A stretch of DNA of 64,000 nt from Solimonas sp. (GTDB lineage Bacteria; Pseudomonadota; Gammaproteobacteria; Nevskiales; Nevskiaceae). Location: assembly GCA_030149365.1 (NCBI GenBank), contig JASBRP010000024.1:1-64000 (forward strand), in the 5' to 3' direction. The notes below the pieces were generated by a model. That model saw only the letters and a list, made by a program, of their open reading frames with translations. It ran no database searches and had not been told where the DNA came from. Shown here piece by piece: positions 48,730-57,179 of the stretch. The stretch's first letter is position 1. Every line of letters begins with the position of its first letter. The position numbers were made by a program, and so were the translations under genes.

Positions 48730-50625
48730 ATGAGCCGCTACCAGACCGAATACCGCCGCTCGCTGTCGCAGCCCGAGGCCTTCTGGGCCGAGCAGGCGGA
48801 GAAGCTGCACTGGCACCAGCGCTGGGACCAGGTGCTGGACGGCAGCAAGGCGCCGCTCTACCGCTGGTTTGCCGGCGGCCTGTTCAACACCTGCTACAAC
48901 GCGCTGGACCGCCACGTGGAGAACGGCCGCGCCGAGCAGGCCGCGCTGATCTACGACAGCCCGGTGACCGGCACGGTGCGCAGCTACAGCTACCGCGAAC
49001 TGCGCGACACCGTGGCCCGCTTCGCCGGCGCGCTGCGTGCGCAGGGCGTCAAGCAGGGCGACCGCGTGGTGATCTACATGCCGATGGTGCCGGAGGCGGC
49101 CGTGGCCATGCTGGCCTGCGCGCGCATCGGTGCGATCCATTCCGTGGTGTTCGGCGGCTTTGCCGCGCCGGAGCTGGCCAAGCGCATCGACGATGCCCAG
49201 CCCGTACTGGTGGTCTCCGCCAGCTGCGGCGTCGAGGCCGGGCGCATCATCGAGTACAAGCCGCTGCTGGACCAGGCGCTGGACCTGGCCACGCACAAGC
49301 CCGCGCACTGCCTGATCCTGCAGCGCCCGCAGGCCGTGGCGAAGCTGCAGGCCCCGCGCGACCTGGACTGGAACGAAGCCGCCGCGGCCGCCGAACCAAC
49401 CGACTGCGTGCCGGTCGCCGCCACCGACCCGCTGTACGTGCTCTACACCTCCGGCACCACCGGCAAGCCCAAGGGCGTGGTGCGCGACCATGGCGGCCAT
49501 GCCGTGGCGATGCGCTATTCCATGGAAGCGGTCTACGACGTGCAGCCCGGCGAAGTGTTCTGGGCCGCCTCCGACGTGGGCTGGGTGGTGGGGCATTCCT
49601 ACATCGTCTACGCACCGCTGCTGCAGGGCTGCACCACGATCCTCTACGAGGGCAAGCCGGTGGGCACGCCGGACGCCGGCGCCTTCTGGCGCGTGATCGA
49701 GCAGCATCGCGTCAGCACCTTCTTCACCGCCCCCACCGCCTTCCGCGCGATCAAGAAGGAAGACCCCAAGGGCACGCTGCTGCAGAAGTACGACATCTCC
49801 TGCCTGCGCAGCCTGTTCCTGGCCGGCGAACGCTCCGATCCGGACACGATCCAGTGGGCGCAGCAGATGCTGCAGGTGCCGGTGGTGGATCACTGGTGGC
49901 AGACCGAGCTGGGCTGGCCGGCCATTGCCAACTGCCAGGGCCTGGAGCCGATGCCGGTGAAGCCCGGCTCCTCCACCGTGCCGGTGCCGGGCTTCGAGCT
50001 CTGCGCACTGGACGCCGACGGCAAGCGCCTGGGCGCCGACGAGATCGGCAACCTGGTGCTGAAGCTGCCGCTGCCGCCGGGCACGCTGTCCACCATGTGG
50101 AACAACGAGCAGGGCTACCGCGACAACTACCTCAACCGCTACCCGGGCTGGTATCTCACTGGGGACGCCGGCTACATCGACGGCGACGGCTACGGCTGGA
50201 TCATGTCCCGCATCGACGACATCATCAACGTGGCTGGCCACCGCCTGTCCACGGGCGCGATGGAGGAAGTGCTGGCGGGCCACCCGGACGTGGCCGAATG
50301 CGCCGTGATCGGCGCCGCCGACACGCTCAAGGGCCAGTTGCCGGTGGGCCTGGTGGTGCTGAAGGCCGGCGTCGACCGGCCCCAGGACGAACTGCTGCGC
50401 GAGCTGGTGGAGCGCGTACGCTCGCAGATCGGCGCCGTGGCCTGCTTCAAGCAGGCGGCCGTGGTGGCCCGCCTGCCCAAGACGCGCTCCGGCAAGGTGC
50501 TGCGCGCCACGATGCGCTCGATCGCCGACGGCAAGCCCTATACCGCGCCGGCGACCATCGATGATCCGAAGATCCTCGACGAGGTGAGCGCGGCGCTGAA
50601 GGGGTTGGGGTATCCGGCAGCATAA
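48730..50625 (+). CDS. prpE: Propionyl-CoA synthetase-like acyl-CoA synthetase
   Basis: 631-residue AMP-forming acyl-CoA synthetase. The P-loop is YTSGTTGKPKG (239-249) and the adenylation Lys is about 589 in KTRSGKVLR. The opening YRRSLSQPEAFWAEQA and the overall length match PrpE, which activates propionate, as in the methylcitrate pathway. Propionyl-CoA is also a product of branched-chain and sterol side-chain breakdown. The gene follows a repeat-filled gap after the carboxylase cluster on the same strand. Confidence 0.92.
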   Translation: MSRYQTEYRRSLSQPEAFWAEQAEKLHWHQRWDQVLDGSKAPLYRWFAGGLFNTCYNALDRHVENGRAEQAALIYDSPVTGTVRSYSYRELRDTVARFAGALRAQGVKQGDRVVIYMPMVPEAAVAMLACARIGAIHSVVFGGFAAPELAKRIDDAQPVLVVSASCGVEAGRIIEYKPLLDQALDLATHKPAHCLILQRPQAVAKLQAPRDLDWNEAAAAAEPTDCVPVAATDPLYVLYTSGTTGKPKGVVRDHGGHAVAMRYSMEAVYDVQPGEVFWAASDVGWVVGHSYIVYAPLLQGCTTILYEGKPVGTPDAGAFWRVIEQHRVSTFFTAPTAFRAIKKEDPKGTLLQKYDISCLRSLFLAGERSDPDTIQWAQQMLQVPVVDHWWQTELGWPAIANCQGLEPMPVKPGSSTVPVPGFELCALDADGKRLGADEIGNLVLKLPLPPGTLSTMWNNEQGYRDNYLNRYPGWYLTGDAGYIDGDGYGWIMSRIDDIINVAGHRLSTGAMEEVLAGHPDVAECAVIGAADTLKGQLPVGLVVLKAGVDRPQDELLRELVERVRSQIGAVACFKQAAVVARLPKTRSGKVLRATMRSIADGKPYTAPATIDDPKILDEVSAALKGLGYPAA

Positions 50626-50638
50626 GTCTTCGCTTTGC

Positions 50639-50723
50639 TGTAGGAGCCAGCTTGTGACCGCAGGAAATCCCTGCGGGACTGGCGACGTCCAGGCCCGAGG
50701 TCGCCAGCAAGCTGGCTCCTACA
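50639..50723. repeat. REPIN-like nested hairpin element
   Basis: Perfect 16-bp outer arms TGTAGGAGCCAGCTTG and CAAGCTGGCTCCTACA enclose smaller inverted repeats (CTGGCGAC/GTCGCCAG and CCGCAGG/CCTGCGG). This is the style of REP/REPIN elements of gammaproteobacteria. The gap 50626-50779 holds nothing else. Confidence 0.8.
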
Positions 50724-50779
50724 GGAACACTCGCCGGAGAAACCCGCATTCCCCAGCGTGGCGGCGCTAAACTGCGGCC

Positions 50780-51634
50780 ATGACCACGACCACCCTCGCG
50801 GGCCGTAACGGCCTGCCCCTGGCCGCCGACGTCGGCGGCAACCCGGACCAGCCTGCCGTCGTGCTGCTGCATGGCGGCGGTCAGACCCGCCACGCCTGGT
50901 CCAAGGCCTTCCAGCGACTCGTGGCGGAGGGCTACCACGCCATCTCCTACGACGCGCGCGGCCACGGTGGCAGCGGCTGGGCCGAGGACGGCGACTACTC
51001 CACCGACGCCATGGTGGCGGACCTCAAGGCCGTGATCGCCACGCTGCGCTCGCCGCCGGCCCTGGTCGGCGCCTCCATGGGCGGCATCACCTCGCTGACC
51101 GCCATCGGTGAGAGCAGCGCCGCCACCGCTAGCGCGCTGGTGCTGGTGGACGTGGCGCCCACCATCGAGCGCAAGGGCGTGGAGGCGATCCGCCGCTTCA
51201 TGACCGCCAACCCCGGTGGCTTCGCCAACCTGGAAGAAGCGGCCGATGCGGTGGCCGCCTACAACCCCAGCCGTCCGCGCCCCAAGGATGCCTCGGGCCT
51301 GATGAAGAACCTGCGCCGTGGCGACGACGGCCGGCTCTACTGGCACTGGGACCCGCGCATCATCTCGGTGAGCCAGGAAGAGCACGTGGCCTACCTCGAC
51401 GCCTACGAGGCCCGCATGAGCGGTGCCGCGCGCCAGGTGAAGGTGCCGACGCTGCTGGTGCGCGGCAGCCAGAGCGACGTGGTCAGCGCGCAGGGCGCAC
51501 AGCGCCTGCAGGAGCTGATCCCGCAGGCCGAGATCGCGGACATCGACGGCGCCGGCCACATGGTGGCCGGCGACCGCAACGACGCCTTCAACGATGCCGT
51601 GGTGGATTTCCTGGCGCGGCATATCCCGCGATAG
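50780..51634 (+). CDS. Alpha/beta hydrolase (peroxidase/esterase-like)
   Basis: 284-residue cytoplasmic hydrolase: LLHGGGQTRHAW after the first strands, nucleophile GASMGG (Ser 99), and a C-terminal GAGHMVAGDRND with the catalytic His. The family includes non-heme peroxidase-like and esterase enzymes. The substrate is unknown. It is followed by the DUF5706 gene on the same strand after 33 nt. Confidence 0.88.
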   Translation: MTTTTLAGRNGLPLAADVGGNPDQPAVVLLHGGGQTRHAWSKAFQRLVAEGYHAISYDARGHGGSGWAEDGDYSTDAMVADLKAVIATLRSPPALVGASMGGITSLTAIGESSAATASALVLVDVAPTIERKGVEAIRRFMTANPGGFANLEEAADAVAAYNPSRPRPKDASGLMKNLRRGDDGRLYWHWDPRIISVSQEEHVAYLDAYEARMSGAARQVKVPTLLVRGSQSDVVSAQGAQRLQELIPQAEIADIDGAGHMVAGDRNDAFNDAVVDFLARHIPR

Positions 51635-51667
51635 ACGAACGCGATAGACGAAGAAGAACGCAGGCCG

Positions 51668-52213
51668 ATGAACGACCCCACGACAGTCACGCCGCCGACC
51701 CCGCCGCAGTTGCATATCGAGCAGGGCGCCGCGCACCTCGACATCATGGTGCGCCAGACGCGCATCCATCACATGACGCTCAGCATTACGGCCGACACCA
51801 AGGCCAACATGCTGATGATCGCCGCCTCGGTGGTGCTGACCCTGGCCGCGCGCGAGGCCAACGGCGGCGAGAGCCTGCCGGCCCTGATCCTGACGATCTT
51901 CAGCCTGGCCTCGGTGTGCCTGGCGATCATCGCTGCCATGCCCAAGCTCGGCAGCGGCGCCAAAGCCACGCCCAGCCGCAACCTGCTGTTCTTCGCCCAC
52001 TTCACCACGCTGAGCTACGAACAGTACCTGCGCGAGATGGAAGAGGTCATGAGCTCGCCGGCCAAGACCTACGAGATGCAGCTGCGCGAGATCTACGAGA
52101 TGGGCCAGTACCTGAAGCGCTTCAAGTACCGTTACGTGCAGGCGGGCTACCTGGTGTTCCTGATCGGGCTGTTCGCGGCGTGCTGTGCGTGGATCGTGCA
52201 GGCGGTGATGTGA
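51668..52213 (+). CDS. DUF5706/PycTM-like membrane protein (Pycsar effector fold)
   Basis: 181-residue protein with two predicted transmembrane segments (VVLTLAAREANGGESLPALI region and YLVFLIGLFAACCAWIV) flanking a soluble helical part. MTLSITADTKANMLMIAA and RNLLFFAHFTTLSYEQYLRE with YEMQLREIYEMGQYLKRFKY are hallmarks of DUF5706, called PycTM in Pycsar anti-phage systems. In Pycsar a cyclic nucleotide made by a PycC cyclase triggers the membrane effector. No cyclase is adjacent, so its role here is unknown. Confidence 0.75.
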   Translation: MNDPTTVTPPTPPQLHIEQGAAHLDIMVRQTRIHHMTLSITADTKANMLMIAASVVLTLAAREANGGESLPALILTIFSLASVCLAIIAAMPKLGSGAKATPSRNLLFFAHFTTLSYEQYLREMEEVMSSPAKTYEMQLREIYEMGQYLKRFKYRYVQAGYLVFLIGLFAACCAWIVQAVM

Positions 52214-52249
52214 CCGCAGCCGCAGCGCATCCCCTCTCCCGCCGACAGA

Positions 52250-52327
52250 CGTAGGGTGGGCTAAGCGAAGCGTGCCCACCATGGTCACAGTGCGATGGTG
52301 GGCACGCTTTGCTTAGCCCACCCTACG
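52250..52327. repeat. 78-bp long inverted repeat, 33-bp arms
   Basis: Arms 52250-52282 and 52295-52327 are inverted repeats over 33 bp with one mismatch, around a 12-nt loop. The sequence CGTAGGGTGGGCTAAGC and its complement resemble a widespread GTGGGC-type proteobacterial intergenic repeat. It lies between two convergent genes and could also act as a bidirectional 3' hairpin. Confidence 0.85.
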
Positions 52328-52336
52328 GACCTCGCG

Positions 52337-53563
52337 CTACGAAACGCGCTCGAACGTCAGCCCCGCATTCGCCACCAGGCGTTGCACCAGCGCATCGCCC
52401 AGCGCCGTTGCCGGCGTCCAGAAGCCACCCGCGAGCTGGTCCTTGGGCTTGTCCAGCGCCAGGCAGGCGCCGGCCTCGCCCAGCATCTTGCCGGTGGAGC
52501 CGTAGCCCGGATCGCGGTCGCCGGTGACCTTCACCACCAGCTTGCGACCCGAGGCGGTCTCGCCGAAGACGCGGTGGTCGAAGCGGCCCTTCTCCTGCTG
52601 CTCCGGCGTGGGGCCTTCGCCCGGCTGGGGCACCACGTATTTTTCCAGCAGCCGGCGCGTGGGGCCGACCGCGGTCGCGGCGATGAAACCGCCCAGGCCC
52701 AGCGCGGTGCCGGAGGCCACCAGGCGGCCCTTGAGGCCGGGGCCGGTCATCATCGCCTCGTCGTAACGGAAGTCCGCGCCATAGGCGCGGCCGGTCAGCG
52801 CGTTGGAGCGGTGCACCACGCGGGTGTTGATCGCGGCCATCACGAAGGGTGCCAGCCAGCTGCGGGCGTCCTCGTCGTACTCGGCGAAGCTGACGTTGGG
52901 TTGCCGCGGGCCCTTGCTGAACTCCGGCGGGCAGATGCCGTAGGGGTCGCCCATCATGCGACGCACGGCCGGGTCGCGGGCGCTCTCGGCCACGGCGTTC
53001 ATCAGGCTGGCCGCGGTGCCGCCGGAGAAGCCGCCGCGCAGGGTCTTCACGCGCATCTTGACGCGCGTGCAGGGCTCGCCGAACTCGCGCAGCGACTCCT
53101 GCTGCAGGAAGTGCACGCCGAGATCGGAGGGGATGGAGTCATAGCCGCAGCAATGCACGATACGGGCACCGCTGCGCTTGGCCGCGTCCTCGTGGGCGCC
53201 GACCATGCGCCAGATCCACTGCACCTCGCCGGTGAGGTCGCAGTAGTCGGTGCCGGTCTCGGCGCAGGCCTGCACCAGTGGCGAGCCGTAAAGCGCGTAG
53301 GGCCCCACTGTGGAGATCACCACGTCGGTGGACTCGCAGAGCTTGCGCAGGGCCGCCGTGTCGGCCGCGTCCGCGATGACCAGGGGCAGCTTGGCGGCAC
53401 CCGCGCCCAGGCTGTCGCGCAGTTGCTCCAGCTTGGCCTTGGAACGGCCGGCCAGGGCCCAGCGGAAGCTGCCGTCCGCGCCATGGCGCTGGAACAGGTA
53501 GCGGGCCAGGATCTGGCCGACGAAGCTGGTGGCGCCGAAGACGACGACCTGGTACTGGCTCAT
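52337..53563 (-). CDS. Saccharopine dehydrogenase-like reductase (trans-acting enoyl reductase type)
   Basis: 408-residue NAD(P)-dependent protein with Rossmann start VVVFGATSFVGQILARYL. DLTGEVQWIWRMV and CCGYDSIPSDLGVHFL are typical of the saccharopine dehydrogenase-like group that includes mycobacterial trans-acting enoyl reductases acting on lipids. The real reaction here is unknown. It is divergent from the PaaI-type thioesterase. Confidence 0.88.
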   Translation of the reverse strand: MSQYQVVVFGATSFVGQILARYLFQRHGADGSFRWALAGRSKAKLEQLRDSLGAGAAKLPLVIADAADTAALRKLCESTDVVISTVGPYALYGSPLVQACAETGTDYCDLTGEVQWIWRMVGAHEDAAKRSGARIVHCCGYDSIPSDLGVHFLQQESLREFGEPCTRVKMRVKTLRGGFSGGTAASLMNAVAESARDPAVRRMMGDPYGICPPEFSKGPRQPNVSFAEYDEDARSWLAPFVMAAINTRVVHRSNALTGRAYGADFRYDEAMMTGPGLKGRLVASGTALGLGGFIAATAVGPTRRLLEKYVVPQPGEGPTPEQQEKGRFDHRVFGETASGRKLVVKVTGDRDPGYGSTGKMLGEAGACLALDKPKDQLAGGFWTPATALGDALVQRLVANAGLTFERVS

Positions 53564-53692
53564 GGGACGTGCCCCTCTGGAAATTCAGGTGGCCGAGGAT
53601 AGCCGCTGCGGCCCTGCCCTGCACCGTCTGGGCGATGTGCCGCCACGCCGCCTGCCGCAGAATGGTGGCCATCCATTGATGGAGCCCAAGCC

Positions 53693-54103
53693 GTGAGTGC
53701 ACTCGAGCAGTTCCTGCCATATGTGGTCGGCCACCCCCAGCACCGCGCCATGGGCGTGGAGCGCATCGAGGCCGCGGATGGCCGCTCGCGCATCGAGATC
53801 GACGTGGCCGGCGACATGGTCAATGCCGCGGGCATGTTCCTGGGCGGCAACGTCTACACGATCTGCGACATGGCCTGCTATGCCGCCCTACTGAGCGAGC
53901 TGCCGGAGGGCCACAACGCGGTGACCCACGACATCCACGTGTCGCTGATGCGCGGCGCCCGCGCGGGAGACCGGGTGGTCTTCACCGGCCGCGTGATCCG
54001 CCGCGGCCGCTCGGTCGCCTTCATGGAGGCCGAGGCCCGCGTCGGCGACGAGATCATGGCCCGCGCCACCGTCACCAAGAGCATTCTCAAGCCACGAGAC
54101 TGA
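53693..54103 (+). CDS. PaaI-like hotdog thioesterase
   Basis: 136-residue hotdog protein: NAAGMFLGGNVYTICDMACY is the typical PaaI helix and turn, with the following THDIHVSLMRGARAGDRVVF strand. It hydrolyses an acyl-CoA. The start is GTG 53693 with GGAG upstream. It is divergent from the reductase gene and ends before a repeat-rich regulatory region. Confidence 0.88.
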   Translation: MSALEQFLPYVVGHPQHRAMGVERIEAADGRSRIEIDVAGDMVNAAGMFLGGNVYTICDMACYAALLSELPEGHNAVTHDIHVSLMRGARAGDRVVFTGRVIRRGRSVAFMEAEARVGDEIMARATVTKSILKPRD

Positions 54104-54142
54104 CCCCGGAGCGGGACCGCCGGGCCAGGTCGCACTTGATAT

Positions 54143-54157
54143 ATGAACACTGATCAT
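54143..54157. promoter_or_regulatory. ATGAACANTGNTCAT operator-like site, copy 1
   Basis: ATGAACACTGATCAT, an imperfect dyad preceded by TAT, matches 13 of 15 bases of the perfect dyad at 54274-54288. It sits downstream of the thioesterase and upstream of the secreted-protein gene. Confidence 0.45.
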
Positions 54158-54180
54158 TTAAGTTGATCAGGAAGCGATCG

Positions 54181-54209
54181 CGACCAGCCTGCCCCACGTA
54201 GGCTGGTCG
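54181..54209. terminator. Hairpin between thioesterase and secreted-protein genes
   Basis: Stem CGACCAGCCT and AGGCTGGTCG with a 9-nt loop GCCCCACGT. No T-tract follows on either side, so it is a possible attenuator or 3' hairpin. Confidence 0.45.
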
Positions 54210-54273
54210 TGACCGCCTCTCCGGATTCGCGTCCGGCGGATGCCTGCTGCCCGCGTTTCCCTTCGAAATTTAT

Positions 54274-54288
54274 ATGAACAATGTTCAT
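54274..54288. promoter_or_regulatory. ATGAACANTGNTCAT operator-like site, copy 2
   Basis: ATGAACA-A-TGTTCAT, a perfect 7-bp dyad of the kind bound by TetR regulators, 12 bp before the ATG 54301 and overlapping the ribosome-binding region. A related copy is 131 bp upstream. No regulator gene is adjacent. Confidence 0.55.
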
Positions 54289-54300
54289 TGAGGAGATGTC

Positions 54301-54750
54301 ATGACCACTACCCGTCCGCTCGTTGCCGCATCCGCCGCCCTGGCCCTGGTGCTGGTGGCCGCCCAGCCACTGACCGTGGCTGCCGCCGACCCTTCCGGCC
54401 TGTCGCGCGGATCCGAGCTGTCTGCCAACGGCAGCGCCACCGTCGCCGAGGGCAGCCTTGCCGTGGTCCAGGGCAGCGCGGACATGATGGTGGTGGCGGT
54501 AGTCGCGGTGGGCGATGGCCTGCGCGTGACGCTGCAGGGCAGCGCCAAGGTCGGCAAGGTCGTGCTCGCGGTGCCCGTGGCGATGGCCGGCGGCCTGTCC
54601 TATGCCGCGGGCCAGACCGTGACGGTGATCGCCGAGGGCGCGGGCTGGCTGATCGTGCGCACCGGCGAGGTGATCGCCTTCGTGCCGAACGAGGCCGGCA
54701 AGGCCCTGATGCATTCGCGCCCGGTGCGCTCGCTCGGCGCCGGCGCGTGA
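54301..54750 (+). CDS. Secreted protein, unknown function
   Basis: 149-residue protein with a signal peptide ending near VAA-A. The mature part is Val/Ala/Gly-rich with short repeated GSA units (NGSATVAEGSLAVVQGSADMM, LQGSAKVGK). No family is recognised. GAGGAG precedes ATG 54301. The stop overlaps the DUF2145 gene by GTGA, so the two proteins are probably made together. Confidence 0.72.
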   Translation: MTTTRPLVAASAALALVLVAAQPLTVAAADPSGLSRGSELSANGSATVAEGSLAVVQGSADMMVVAVVAVGDGLRVTLQGSAKVGKVVLAVPVAMAGGLSYAAGQTVTVIAEGAGWLIVRTGEVIAFVPNEAGKALMHSRPVRSLGAGA

Positions 54751-55550
54751 AGCCCCTGCGCTGGGCGCAGGCCGCGCTGCTCGCTTTGGCCATGTTGGCC
54801 AGCGCTCCGCTGCAGGCCGGCCAGACCTGCACGGACAAGCCGGTGACCCCGGCGGAGATGGGCAAGGCGATGCGCCTGGCGCAGCAGGTCCAGCAGGAAC
54901 TGGACCGGCGGCAGGCACAGGTGGCGATCCTCGGCCGCGTCGGTTCCGACGTGTCGAAGTACGGCCTGCGCTACACCCATGCCGGCATCGCCTACCGTGC
55001 ACCCGGCGACGCGGGCTGGACGATCCTGCACAAGCTCAACCACTGCGGAGAGGACCGCGCCTCGCTGTTCCGCGATGGCCTGATGAATTTCTTCCTTGAC
55101 GACCCGCACGAGTACCGTGCGCTGCTGCTGTTCCCCACCGCGCCGCTGCAGACGCGGCTGGCCCCGGCGGCGGCGGGCGATCTCGGCCTGGGACTGGACC
55201 AGCCGCGCTACAGCCTGCTGGCCTATCCCTTCACGCTGGAATACCAGAACTCCAATAGCTGGCTGCTGGAATTCCTGGTATCCGCGGGCTCGGAGGTGCC
55301 GGTGATCGGACGCGCCGCCGCGCAGGCGCAACTGAAGCGCGCGGGCTATCGCCCCGACCGCATTGCGATAGCCCCCACCGAGCGCCTCGGCGCCACGCTG
55401 TTCCGCGCCAATATCGCCTTCACCGATCACCCGCTGGGCGAGCGCCTCAGCGGCAACTACTCGGTGGTGACGGTGGAATCCATCGCCCGCTGGCTCGGCG
55501 AGCGCCAGTGGCTGGCGGAGAGCCGCGAACTGTCGCTGGCCAGTCCTTAG
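54747..55550 (+). CDS. DUF2145 family secreted protein
   Basis: 267-residue exported protein with signal peptide (to about LQA-G). It belongs to DUF2145, proteins of unknown function, recognised by YTHAGIAYRA, WTILHKLNHCGEDRASLFR, GLMNFFLDDPHEY and TLEYQNSNSWLLEFLV. The GTG start at 54747 overlaps the previous stop by four bases. It converges with the minus-strand DUF2937 gene, overlapping by four bases. Confidence 0.85.
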   Translation: MKPLRWAQAALLALAMLASAPLQAGQTCTDKPVTPAEMGKAMRLAQQVQQELDRRQAQVAILGRVGSDVSKYGLRYTHAGIAYRAPGDAGWTILHKLNHCGEDRASLFRDGLMNFFLDDPHEYRALLLFPTAPLQTRLAPAAAGDLGLGLDQPRYSLLAYPFTLEYQNSNSWLLEFLVSAGSEVPVIGRAAAQAQLKRAGYRPDRIAIAPTERLGATLFRANIAFTDHPLGERLSGNYSVVTVESIARWLGERQWLAESRELSLASP

Positions 55551-56077
55551 CGAAACCCATCGGCCCGGCGCGCGCCGGAGCCGCGGAAGGCCAGGCCCAG
55601 CAGCGAGGTCAGCATCCAGGCCAGCAGGATGCCGGCCAGCGCGTAGGCGCCCGCCTCCAGCGTCAGCGGCAGGCCCGGCTCGAAGCGCGTGGCGGCATGG
55701 ATCGCCGGATCGAAATTGCGTGCCAGGGCCAGCGGACGTTCCCAGGCCGGGGCGCTGCGCAGGGCGTCCTGCATCGCGGTATAGCGGCGGTGGCGTTCGA
55801 TGGTCGTGCGGTGGATGCGGCCGGAGGCCTGGAACACCGCGTCCGCATTGTTCTCGTGGTGCCCCACGAAGTCTTCCACGTCCAGGTGCAATTGCGCCGC
55901 CTCGGCCAGCAGTTCGCGGTAGCGCACCTCGGCCTCCATCTGGGCGCCGGCCAGGGTATTGCCGTAGGCCAGGAAGTAGACCGGGAACTGCGCCGCCGCG
56001 ATCGCCAGCACCACGGCCGCGATCCGCTCGGTAATACCGCCGAAGAAGCGCGCAAGAAGGTTCATGGGCCTGAGCAT
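55547..56077 (-). CDS. DUF2937 family membrane protein
   Basis: 176-residue protein with an N-terminal transmembrane segment (RIAAVVLAIAAAQFPVYFLAYG) and a C-terminal one (GAYALAGILLAWMLTSLLGLAF), with a soluble coiled stretch between. It matches DUF2937 by LAGAQMEAEVRYRELLAEA. The function is unknown. The start 56077 has AGGTG upstream; ATG 56065 is an alternative. It converges with DUF2145. Confidence 0.78.
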   Translation of the reverse strand: MLRPMNLLARFFGGITERIAAVVLAIAAAQFPVYFLAYGNTLAGAQMEAEVRYRELLAEAAQLHLDVEDFVGHHENNADAVFQASGRIHRTTIERHRRYTAMQDALRSAPAWERPLALARNFDPAIHAATRFEPGLPLTLEAGAYALAGILLAWMLTSLLGLAFRGSGARRADGFR

Positions 56078-56214
56078 AGGTTCACCTGCCTCCGACCGCC
56101 AGCAGGGGCCGCGGGTTCCGGAGCGCCCTACTCCGGCAAGACGAGGTTGCCCCCGGACAGCGGCGTCATAGTGGCCAAAATAACCGCAGCACCGATCCCG
56201 GAGGGGGAGACAGG

Positions 56215-57087
56215 ATGGCTAGCAAATCGGATTTCGCGCCGATCGTGGTGTCGTACATCATCTGCACGGGCGTGGCACTGGCCGTGATGCTGGGGCTGGG
56301 CCTGCCCCAGCCCTACGATGCGCTGGCCGGCGACATCGCCGCCACCTTCGTGATCTTCGCCTTCAGCCGCAAGTACAAGAACTCCAGTTTCTACGATGCC
56401 TACTGGAGCGTGATCCCGCCGCTGCTGGCGGTGTACTGGTACTGGCTCAACGCCGACGCCGGCGCCAATCCCGTGCGCGTCGCCGTGGTAGTGGCCCTGG
56501 TCTGGATCTGGGGCATCCGCCTGACGGCCAACTGGGCGACCTTCTGGGGCGGCCTGCATCACGAGGACTGGCGCTACCCGATGATCAAGCAGCGCGCCGG
56601 CAAGGCGGAAATGCCGGTGGACTTCCTCGCCATCCACCTGTTTCCCACCATCCAGGTCTTCCTGGGCTGCCTGCCGATCTATGCGGTGATCCGCTACGGC
56701 CAGGGTGAGCTGGGCTGGCTGGATGCGGCAGCCTTCATCGTCACGCTGGGGGCCATCACCATCGAGACCGTGGCGGACCTGCAGCTGCACGCCTACATCG
56801 CCAAGAAAAAGCAGCCGGGCGAATTCATCACCAGCGGCCTCTGGGGCTGGTCACGCCACCCCAACTACTTCGGCGAGCTGAGCTTCTGGTGGGGCCTGAT
56901 GCTGTTCGGCCTCGCCGCCGCGCCGCAGTACTGGGCCTGGCTGATCCCGGGCGCCCTGGCGATGACGGCGATGTTCGTCTTCGCCAGCATCCCGCTGATG
57001 GACAAGCGCAGCGTCGAGCGCCGGCCGGCGTATGCCGAGCACATGCGCAAGGTCTCGGCCCTGGTGCCGCTGCCGCCGCGGCGCTGA
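56215..57087 (+). CDS. DUF1295 membrane protein (steroid 5-alpha-reductase family)
   Basis: 290-residue polytopic protein with about six TM segments. The C-terminal GLWGWSRHPNYFGELSFWWG and the following helices are the signature of DUF1295, part of the isoprenylcysteine methyltransferase/steroid 5-alpha-reductase-like superfamily, using NADPH in some members. The substrate is unknown; a sterol or lipid reductase role is possible. A good terminator follows. Confidence 0.85.
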   Translation: MASKSDFAPIVVSYIICTGVALAVMLGLGLPQPYDALAGDIAATFVIFAFSRKYKNSSFYDAYWSVIPPLLAVYWYWLNADAGANPVRVAVVVALVWIWGIRLTANWATFWGGLHHEDWRYPMIKQRAGKAEMPVDFLAIHLFPTIQVFLGCLPIYAVIRYGQGELGWLDAAAFIVTLGAITIETVADLQLHAYIAKKKQPGEFITSGLWGWSRHPNYFGELSFWWGLMLFGLAAAPQYWAWLIPGALAMTAMFVFASIPLMDKRSVERRPAYAEHMRKVSALVPLPPRR

Positions 57088-57107
57088 GCGACAGGAAACA
57101 CGGGCAA

Positions 57108-57141
57108 GGCGCGCAGCGATCCCTCGCTGCGCGCCTTTTTT
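57108..57141 (+). terminator. Rho-independent terminator after DUF1295 gene
   Basis: Perfect 12-bp stem GGCGCGCAGCGA and TCGCTGCGCGCC, loop TCCC, followed by six T. Confidence 0.92.
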
Positions 57142-57179
57142 GCGGTGAAGCGGCGGGGCTTTCGCTACACTCCGCCGCC

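Noticed and set aside
51668-52213. Complete Pycsar defence operon
   Set aside because: Only the effector-like membrane protein is present; no cyclase gene is adjacent on either strand.
52214-52336. Long inverted repeat considered as an insertion sequence end pair
   Set aside because: The arms enclose only 12 nt and no transposase, so it is a hairpin repeat and not an IS.
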